Shown: positions 1 through 3,571 of the stretch, piece after piece | Numbering within the stretch: the first letter of the stretch is position 1 | How the letters are laid out: every line of letters begins with the position of its first letter | Source: Verrucomicrobiota bacterium | Lineage (GTDB): Bacteria > Verrucomicrobiota > Verrucomicrobiia > Limisphaerales > J093 | Direction of reading: 5' to 3' | Length of the DNA: 5,061 bases | NCBI GenBank assembly: GCA_003695015.1 | Contig: RFJD01000396.1 | Coordinates: forward strand, 1-5,061 | The notes under the pieces: generated by a model | Seen by the model: only the letters and a program-made list of their open reading frames with translations | What the model was told of the DNA's origin: nothing | Databases searched by the model: none | Made by a program: the position numbers and the translations under genes

Positions 1-210
1 CAACCGATGCGTGTGTTCGTAGAAAATGCCGCCCACCCAGCGCGACACCGGGAACAGGAACATGTTGTACCCGTAGGTGTTCGGCCAGTCGGGCACGGCC
101 AATCCCGCCCCATGGCTGGTGACCAACCCGCCGAAGCAGATCAACACCAACGTCGCCGCCGCCGTGCCCCAGGCGAACACCGTCAACGCCCGCGAAACCG
201 TCGGAGCCAT
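1..210 (-). CDS. ctaA: Heme A synthase (COX15/CtaA family), N-terminal part only
   Basis: Heme A synthase oxidises the C8 methyl group of heme O to the formyl group of heme A, the cofactor of aa3-type cytochrome oxidases; it is an integral membrane protein. Only the first 70 codons are present and the rest lies beyond base 1. Visible are a first membrane segment (about residues 9-30), then GGLVTSHGAGLAVPDWPNTYG (residues 27-47), the typical COX15/CtaA first loop, and YEHTHRL (64-70). E65 and H68 fit the E-x-x-H pair that in Bacillus subtilis CtaA is Glu57/His60, with the His a heme ligand. The ATG at 208-210 is preceded by a purine-rich AGGACAGGAAG stretch; an in-frame GTG at 232-234 is a less likely start. 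The gene follows a terminator at 292-331, so it probably has its own transcription start or depends on readthrough. The family call is firm; the full length cannot be judged. Confidence 0.92.
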   Translation of the reverse strand, partial: MAPTVSRALTVFAWGTAAATLVLICFGGLVTSHGAGLAVPDWPNTYGYNMFLFPVSRWVGGIFYEHTHRL

Positions 211-238
211 CTTCCTGTCCTGTCCGCCATCCACGGCC

Positions 239-277
239 TCAGCCTTCGACCCGGTCGTCCGTCCCGCACCCAGCCAT
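239..277 (-). other. Possible 12-codon leader ORF with strong ribosome binding site upstream of ctaA
   Basis: A GGAGG (286-290, minus strand) sits 8 bases before an ATG (275-277) that opens a 12-codon reading frame (MAGCGTDDRVEG), ending at a TGA 28 bases before the ctaA ATG. The frame differs from ctaA. The spacing of the ribosome binding site is better than that of ctaA itself. It may be a leader peptide or simply chance; there is no homology evidence, and no promoter was found between the terminator and this ORF. Confidence 0.2.
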
Positions 278-291
278 CAGGGGAACCTCCG

Positions 292-331
292 AAAACAAAG
301 GTCGCCGGGTCGGCTCGCGACGCCGGCGACC
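292..331 (-). terminator. Intrinsic terminator after the cupredoxin-like gene
   Basis: Bases 300-308 (GGTCGCCGG) and 323-331 (CCGGCGACC) form a perfect 9-bp inverted repeat. Inside it GTCG (309-312) and CGAC (318-321) pair further, leaving one bulged base (322) and a 5-base loop. Read on the minus strand, the hairpin is followed at once by TTTGTTTT (299-292). This is a standard rho-independent terminator, 20 bases after the stop codon of the cupredoxin-like gene and about 80 bases before ctaA. Confidence 0.8.
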
Positions 332-351
332 CCCGTTGTCCCAACCGGCGC

Positions 352-1068
352 TCAACGTTGCGGCACCTTCATCGTGAAGTTCACGACCTTCTTCTCGCCG
401 TCCTTCACGGTGATCTTTTGGGTCAGTTCGCCGGCCTTGCGGTGGTAAGCGACCAAGGTGTACTCGCCCGGCGGCAGGCCCGCGGGCAGCTTGTACTCGC
501 CCTTCTCGTTGGTCACCGCGAACCACGGATGATCCATCACACCCACGTACGCAAACATCCACGGATGGACGTCACACTTGAACCGGAGCAACACCTCCCG
601 TTTCGGGAAGCTGGTCACGTACTCCATGCCCTTGACCGGCTGGGCGACGTTGAACTCCTTGTTGCCGGCCACCTTGGGCGTGGCATGCACGTTGTGCATC
701 AGCGGGTCCGAGTTCCGGATCTTGAACTTCTGGTTGACCATCACCCCGGACACGTAGGGCGTGTAGAGGCACTTGACCTGATCCAGCACCGGCACCTTGT
801 CGGCGGGCGGCTCGTAGGTCTTCCCGCCCGGAACCTCCTTGATGTACACGAACACGTCCTTCAGACCGCCGTCCGGACCCACAACCCAGTGCTGGGTCGT
901 CACCGGCTCGTTGTGCAGCTTCCCGCACAAGGGATCGAACCGGATCTGGATCTCCTTCGGGGGTGTCCCCTCGAGAGTGACTTTTCCCGAAACCTCCGCT
1001 CCGGCGCCCCAGAGGGAAACGGCGCCAGCCAGAGCGGCCATCAGGCCATACGACTTCATCCTGTTCAT
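352..1068 (-). CDS. Exported cupredoxin-like protein with carboxypeptidase-regulatory-like C-terminal domain
   Basis: This is a predicted secreted protein of 238 residues, probably binding copper or otherwise redox-active. Residues 1-24 look like a signal peptide: basic start (R3, K5), hydrophobic core, small residues AGA before the likely cut near residue 24. There is no lipobox cysteine. Residues 25-175 contain a cupredoxin-style fold signature: MHNVHA (124-129), resembling the plastocyanin PHNV segment, and CDVHPWM (165-171), a C-x2-H-x2-M arrangement that supplies the remaining usual type 1 copper ligands. Candidate ligands are H125 (or H128), C165, H168 and M171. Residues 180-233 (HPWFAVTNEKGEY...LPPGEYTLVAYHR) match the beta-sandwich carboxypeptidase regulatory-like domain. 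The ATG at 1066-1068 was chosen because the signal peptide begins there; an ATG at 1057-1059 is also possible. The neighbour ctaA suggests a role around respiratory copper enzymes, but electron transfer, copper delivery or a structural role cannot be told apart. Confidence 0.82.
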   Translation of the reverse strand: MNRMKSYGLMAALAGAVSLWGAGAEVSGKVTLEGTPPKEIQIRFDPLCGKLHNEPVTTQHWVVGPDGGLKDVFVYIKEVPGGKTYEPPADKVPVLDQVKCLYTPYVSGVMVNQKFKIRNSDPLMHNVHATPKVAGNKEFNVAQPVKGMEYVTSFPKREVLLRFKCDVHPWMFAYVGVMDHPWFAVTNEKGEYKLPAGLPPGEYTLVAYHRKAGELTQKITVKDGEKKVVNFTMKVPQR

Positions 1069-1106
1069 TGCTCTTTTTTGTCTGCGGCTTCGCAAAAACG
1101 GGTGGC

Positions 1107-1135
1107 AGACTACCATGCGCGGCCGCCGTTGGCAA
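1107..1135 (-). promoter_or_regulatory. Candidate sigma-70 type promoter for the cupredoxin-like gene
   Basis: On the minus strand TTGCCA (1130-1135) is followed after 17 bases by TAGTCT (1107-1112), which is preceded by TGG, an extended -10 feature. The -35 matches the consensus at 5 of 6 positions and the -10 at 3 of 6. The predicted start, near base 1100, gives a leader of about 30 bases before the ATG at 1068. The position in the 102-base gap after the deacetylase gene is sensible. Confidence 0.4.
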
Positions 1136-1170
1136 GATGACCTCCCCTCTTCCCCCGGCCCGGCAACCAG

Positions 1171-2052
1171 TCACTCCCCGGCCGATTGCAACCACGCCTT
1201 CAGGCGCGCTTCCCGCGATGCGTCCCGCACCAGCGCCGGAAAGTCCTGCATCAGTTGCTCGAAAGTGGGTGTCTCCCCCCAGCTCGTAACCTGGAACACC
1301 TCCACCCGGGGACTCGGCGGCAGGCCGAGTCGCCGCTGCTGCCGGGCCATGCGCTCGCTCAAGACCGCCTTCCAATCCTCCAACGTTTCCGGCGGCCGCA
1401 GCCGATGCCGCCCCACCCACGGGAGCCATTCGCGGATCTGCGACTGGTGGCACCAGCTCATGCGCGCCACCAGATCGAACACCGGATCGATGTCCACCAC
1501 CAAATCCGCCGCGTTGGCACCGGCCATGTAGCTGTCGAAGACCGTCAGAATCACCGGTGTCTGCACGAAACGAGGTTCGGCCTCCGCCTCCTCCGGATAC
1601 TCGGGCGTGAAGGCGTGGGGCACATTGATCAGGTAGGCAACCTCGCGCACCGCTTCCGCCACCGCGGCATGGTCGAGGTGCACCCCCGCCCGGGGATCCG
1701 TCGGAATGGGAGGCGCCAAAAGGTAATCGGGCTCGAAATCCCGAATGGCCTTCCAAAGGGCGGCCAGGAAATGCGGCGTGTGCCGCAGCATCGTCTCTCG
1801 TGGCACCGAGCCATCCGGCAGGCGCAACTGTTGGAATTCATAGCCACCCACCCGGGCCGATGCTTCCTGCTCAGCCAGCCGCACCCGGCCGGTCTCTTCC
1901 CGCCCGAGCCGATGGTGGCCCGCCTTGCCGTCGGTGCACACCAAGACGCGGCCCCGGAAGGAGTCGCCCCACCGTCCTCGCCATTGGGCAAAGGTGCCGG
2001 CGGCGGTGAACTCGAAGTCGTCGAAATGCGCGTGAACAAACAGGACCTTCAT
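1171..2052 (-). CDS. PIG-L/LmbE family zinc-dependent deacetylase
   Basis: A 293-residue protein of the PIG-L (LmbE-like) family, which removes acetyl groups from N-acetylglucosamine-type sugars or related amides using one metal ion, usually zinc. The N-terminal Rossmann-like start MKVLFVHAHFDDFEF carries the family motif, normally AHPDDE; here AHFDD (8-12) keeps H9, D11 and D12. TDGKAG (40-45) is the usual following loop. The segment RLAEQEASARVGGYEFQQLRLPDGS (58-82) matches the family's R..E...A...LG......PDG pattern. HLDH (125-128) supplies the H-x-D-H motif, with H128 the likely third metal ligand and H9 and D12 the others. There is no signal peptide or membrane segment, so it is probably cytoplasmic. 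The ATG at 2050-2052 is preceded by GGAGAGG about 11 bases upstream. The substrate is not indicated. The neighbours are a cupredoxin-like gene and ctaA, with no sugar or thiol biosynthesis genes in view. Confidence 0.88.
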   Translation of the reverse strand: MKVLFVHAHFDDFEFTAAGTFAQWRGRWGDSFRGRVLVCTDGKAGHHRLGREETGRVRLAEQEASARVGGYEFQQLRLPDGSVPRETMLRHTPHFLAALWKAIRDFEPDYLLAPPIPTDPRAGVHLDHAAVAEAVREVAYLINVPHAFTPEYPEEAEAEPRFVQTPVILTVFDSYMAGANAADLVVDIDPVFDLVARMSWCHQSQIREWLPWVGRHRLRPPETLEDWKAVLSERMARQQRRLGLPPSPRVEVFQVTSWGETPTFEQLMQDFPALVRDASREARLKAWLQSAGE

Positions 2053-2108
2053 CTCGCCAAGCGCCTCTCCGGCACGCGTACGAGGCCGGGGAAGGCGGCT
2101 CCGAGCAT
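2049..2108 (-). other. Possible 19-codon upstream ORF overlapping the deacetylase start
   Basis: An ATG at 2106-2108 opens a frame (MLGAAFPGLVRVPERRLAR) whose TGA overlaps the deacetylase ATG in an ATGA junction, the geometry of translational coupling. The deacetylase ribosome binding site lies inside it. No clear ribosome binding site precedes the upstream ATG, and an in-frame TTG would extend it by a hydrophobic stretch. The reading frame stays open back to a TAA near 2216. It could be a leader peptide, but chance is at least as likely in GC-rich DNA. Confidence 0.15.
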
Positions 2109-2178
2109 GATGGCGAGAATCGTCCCGGGCAACGCCGAAGGCCGCGAATCATGCGGAAAAGGCCAAAAAACCGGCCTG

Positions 2179-2228
2179 AAAAAGAAGAGAGGCGCGGGAT
2201 GATGCCGGGCGACATCTTACCCGCGCCT
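2179..2228 (-). terminator. Strong hairpin plus U-tract upstream of the deacetylase gene
   Basis: On the minus strand AGGCGCGGG (2228-2220) pairs perfectly with CCCGCGCCT (2198-2190), 9 bp. The 21-base loop contains a further GATG/CATC pairing. The stem is followed by CTCTTCTTTTT (2189-2179). This is a rho-independent terminator shape for leftward transcription. It lies 130 bases before the deacetylase ATG, so it either ends a separate short transcript or works as an attenuator in the deacetylase leader. Confidence 0.6.
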
Positions 2229-2271
2229 TAAGGTTCCTAACCTGCCTCCCTGATACACTGGTTGCCTTAAG
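2227..2271. repeat. Interrupted inverted repeat around CTTAAGG
   Basis: CTTAAGG (2227-2233) pairs with CCTTAAG (2265-2271). Further in, AACC (2239-2242) pairs with GGTT (2260-2263), leaving an asymmetric internal loop (5 bases against 1) and a 17-base end loop. It can form a hairpin on either strand, and in the leftward transcript it directly precedes the terminator-like stem. The inner part overlaps one copy of the 28-base repeat. Confidence 0.45.
2241..2268 (-). repeat. 28-base imperfect direct repeat, copy 1
   Basis: Read on the minus strand, the pattern is AAGG, one variable base, AACCAGTGT, five unrelated bases, GGAGGCA, one variable base, G. The same pattern occurs at 2632-2659 in the same orientation; 21 of 28 positions are identical, with mismatches confined to the five-base spacer and two single sites. 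Two conserved blocks around a free spacer resemble a protein binding site. Confidence 0.5.
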
Positions 2272-2280
2272 AACGAGACC

Positions 2281-2309
2281 ACTATGTCATGACACCGCAG
2301 AGTCTTCAA
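2281..2309 (-). promoter_or_regulatory. Candidate leftward sigma-70 type promoter with extended -10
   Basis: On the minus strand TTGAAG (2304-2309) is followed after 17 bases by CATAGT (2281-2286), preceded by TGA, which gives an extended -10 motif. Each hexamer matches the consensus at 4 of 6 positions. It lies in the AT-richer part of the gap and would start a transcript near 2274, immediately ahead of the two hairpins. Confidence 0.4.
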
Positions 2310-2568
2310 TCAAAAAATTCCATGATTTTTGCCTCAGAGGCACTTTTTTCGCGGTTTGGGCCTCCAATATTCCCATGACAAAGGGGAAGAGCCAGTGGAT
2401 TAAGGACCCGATAGGCTTCAAAGGCGGCGTGGTAATTGCTCGAATGAGAACGCGTGATTCTTAGCAACTGGTTGACCACCAAGCACTTGCACGATGAATC
2501 TCAAGTCGAGCAAATACGAGATCCAAGTCTTCATTAGAAGGGCCGCTTCCCGGCCGTTGCCGATGAGC

Positions 2569-2608
2569 AAAATGAAACGCGGTCGGCGTTGAGCACCGCC
2601 AACCGCGC
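2569..2608 (-). terminator. Terminator-like hairpin downstream of the response regulator gene
   Basis: On the minus strand CGCGGTTGGCG (2607-2597) pairs with CGCCGACCGCG (2588-2578) around an 8-base loop. The single non-Watson-Crick position is a U-G wobble in the minus-strand RNA but an A-C clash on the plus strand, so the structure favours leftward transcription. It is followed by TTTCATTTT (2577-2569). It would end the response regulator transcript about 205 bases after its stop codon. Confidence 0.55.
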
Positions 2609-2631
2609 ACGCAGGCCCCTTTTTCGTCTCT

Positions 2632-2659
2632 CTTGCCTCCTCCCCACACTGGTTACCTT
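2632..2659 (-). repeat. 28-base imperfect direct repeat, copy 2
   Basis: Same orientation and spacing as copy 1 (2241-2268), 391 bases away. The blocks AAGG, AACCAGTGT and GGAGGCA are identical, while the five-base spacer differs at every position. On the plus strand its GTTACCTT end (2652-2659) can pair with AAGGTAGC (2672-2679), so this copy also lies in a potential stem. Confidence 0.5.
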
Positions 2660-2754
2660 GGGGGCGGAAAGAAGGTAGCAGCCCGGGGGGCTCCGAAGCT
2701 ATCGAACAAACGTTGCATTTGCACGCATCCGACTGCTGCTCAACGGGTTCCAAG

Positions 2755-2770
2755 TCCAACAATTGTTGGA
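2755..2770. repeat. 16-base perfect palindrome
   Basis: TCCAACAATTGTTGGA is identical to its own reverse complement. It lies 44 bases past the stop codon of the response regulator gene and has no U-tract, so it does not look like a terminator. Perfect palindromes of this size are typical of binding sites for homodimeric regulators, but no promoter was found next to it. Confidence 0.5.
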
Positions 2771-2813
2771 TCACACCCGGATCACCCCGTCCGGCCACGG
2801 GTTTTCTCCCGGC

Positions 2814-3452
2814 TCAATGCCCGAAGTACTTGCCGACGGCGGCCGTCGCGCTGGTGACGTGGAGCTTGTCGTAAATGCGGTGCAGATGGGTCGTGACCGT
2901 CGGGACGCTCACGCCCAGCTTCGCGGCGATTTCCTTGTACCGGAAACCTTGGGCCAGCAGCTCGAGCACTTCGGTCTCGCGCGGGGTCAGCATGGCCAAA
3001 TCAGCTCGTCCCTTGGCGCCGGGGCCGGTTCGGAAGGCCTCGATGACGCGGCGGGCGATGGGGCCGGACATCGGCGCCCCTTTGGCGTGGACCTGCTTGA
3101 TGGCCTCGACCAGTTCGACCGGGGAGACGGGTTTGACGAGGTAGCCATTGGCGCCGGCCCGCAGGGCCTTGAAGATCGAGTCCGGATCGTCATGCACGGA
3201 GACGACGATCACCTCGGCCTTCACCCCCAGTTGGCGGAGTTGGGCCACCAATTCGTCACCCTGCATGCGGGGCAGGGAGAGGTCACAGAGGATGACGTCC
3301 AGGGTCAATCCCGGAAACACCCGGAGAGCCTCCTCGGCACTGGCGGCGGCGACCACCCGCTCCAGCCCCGGCGTGCCCTCGATCACCGCGCAGAAGGTGC
3401 TCCGCAGTTGCGGGTCATCCTCGACGATGGCAACGCGAATCGGACGTGACAT
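2814..3452 (-). CDS. NarL/FixJ family response regulator (orphan)
   Basis: A 212-residue two-domain transcription regulator. The receiver domain (about 4-122) shows the acidic pair E11/D12/D13, the phospho-acceptor D57 in CDLSLPRMQGDE (56-67), S85 in the VVS position of the switch residue, and K107 in LVKP. The C-terminal LuxR-type helix-turn-helix (about 153-205) begins LTPRETEVLELLAQG (155-169) and has the recognition helix region VSVPTVTTHLHRIYDKL (181-197). Phosphorylation of D57 by a sensor kinase is expected to promote DNA binding, usually as a dimer. No histidine kinase gene is in view, so its partner is elsewhere or just outside. The ATG at 3450-3452 has a strong GGGGAGG two bases upstream. 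It diverges from the rhomboid gene across 119 bases and could control it, itself or distant targets. All key residues are present. Confidence 0.93.
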   Translation of the reverse strand: MSRPIRVAIVEDDPQLRSTFCAVIEGTPGLERVVAAASAEEALRVFPGLTLDVILCDLSLPRMQGDELVAQLRQLGVKAEVIVVSVHDDPDSIFKALRAGANGYLVKPVSPVELVEAIKQVHAKGAPMSGPIARRVIEAFRTGPGAKGRADLAMLTPRETEVLELLAQGFRYKEIAAKLGVSVPTVTTHLHRIYDKLHVTSATAAVGKYFGH

Positions 3453-3485
3453 GACCTCCCCAGCAAAACGCGAACGGGCCCGAAG

Positions 3486-3538
3486 GGCAAGCCGAAGCCG
3501 GCCGGCGGGTGGCGGCGGGCGGGTTCGCTTCGCTTGCC
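3486..3538. repeat. Interrupted inverted repeat in the divergent promoter region
   Basis: GGCAAGC (3486-3492) and GAAG (3494-3497), separated by one extra C, pair with CTTC (3528-3531) and GCTTGCC (3532-3538), giving 11 paired bases with a single bulge and a 30-base GC-rich centre. The right arm overlaps the predicted -35 box of the rhomboid promoter (3534-3539). It could be an operator with two half sites, or an RNA hairpin in the response regulator leader. Confidence 0.4.
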
Positions 3539-3562
3539 GTGGTTGCCCGCCGGGAGTCTAAT
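3534..3562 (+). promoter_or_regulatory. Candidate promoter of the rhomboid gene
   Basis: TTGCCG (3534-3539) and TCTAAT (3557-3562) are separated by 17 bases; they match the sigma-70 consensus at 4 and 5 of 6 positions. The expected start near 3569 is only about 3 bases before the ATG at 3572, so the mRNA would be leaderless or nearly so. This fits the absence of a ribosome binding site in front of that ATG. Confidence 0.45.
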
Positions 3563-3571
3563 GGCCGGGCC

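Larger units (their letters stand above)
2179..2274 (-). ncRNA. Candidate small RNA or transcription attenuator leader of about 95 nt
   Basis: A predicted start near 2274, about 7 bases past the -10 at 2281-2286, gives a leftward transcript with two hairpins. The first is 2271-2265/2233-2227 with an inner GGTT/AACC stem. The second is 2228-2220/2198-2190, ending in a U-rich run at 2189-2179. There is no good open frame in the transcript. The first stem's 3' arm and the second stem's 5' arm share bases 2227-2228, so the two compete at their edge. A free small RNA and an attenuator controlling the deacetylase both fit. It matches no RNA family that I recognise. Confidence 0.35.
2053..2813. other. 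761-base intergenic region without a convincing protein gene
   Basis: No open frame here shows recognisable family motifs. The longest (minus strand, 2418-2798, 126 codons) contains the terminator-like hairpin at 2569-2608 and has no domain signature. The stretch of about 2280-2540 is visibly richer in A and T than the flanking genes. What can be supported is regulatory or RNA structure: a leftward promoter (2281-2309), two adjoining hairpins, a terminator-like stem for the response regulator transcript, a 28-base repeat present twice, and a 16-base palindrome. No tRNA or other standard RNA gene was recognised. Confidence 0.6.

Noticed and set aside
7..1140. Long plus-strand open frame of 377 codons over ctaA and the cupredoxin-like gene
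   Set aside because: It is antisense to two genes with clear family motifs and has an Arg/His/Pro-rich composition typical of GC-rich shadow frames.
2160..2177. AGGCC/GGCCT stem with a T-rich loop
   Set aside because: Only 5 bp, and the following T-run is short; the 9-bp stem at 2190-2228 next to it explains the terminator-like signal far better.
1186..2202. Plus-strand open frame of 338 codons antisense to the deacetylase
   Set aside because: It is Arg/Pro/His-rich, has no family signature, and lies opposite a well-defined PIG-L gene.
2330..2349. Small TGCCT-CAG-AGGCA stem followed by CTTTTTT on the plus strand
   Set aside because: Only 5 bp with a 3-base loop, and no rightward gene ends here, so a terminator role is not supported.
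2660..2684. GAAGGTAGCAGCC-like stretch resembling the bacterial SRP RNA core
   Set aside because: The SRP tip needs a C-GGAA-G tetraloop closed by a symmetric internal loop with a matching 5' strand. Here the GGAA is followed by A, the 5' partner is missing, and the bases pair better as GTTACCTT/AAGGTAGC around a 12-base loop.
2741..2775. GGGTTCCAAGTCC resembling a tRNA T-arm
   Set aside because: The flanking bases do not form the 5-bp T stem, and no acceptor stem, D-arm or anticodon arm could be fitted upstream.
2418..2798. 126-codon minus-strand open frame between the deacetylase and the response regulator
   Set aside because: It shows no recognisable domain, and the terminator-like hairpin of the response regulator transcript lies inside it. 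A DLRFIVQVLGG phrase recalls the end of tyrosine recombinases (DLRxIQxLLGH), but the RHSFATHLL block that should precede it and the catalytic Tyr region are absent, so a decayed integrase cannot be supported.
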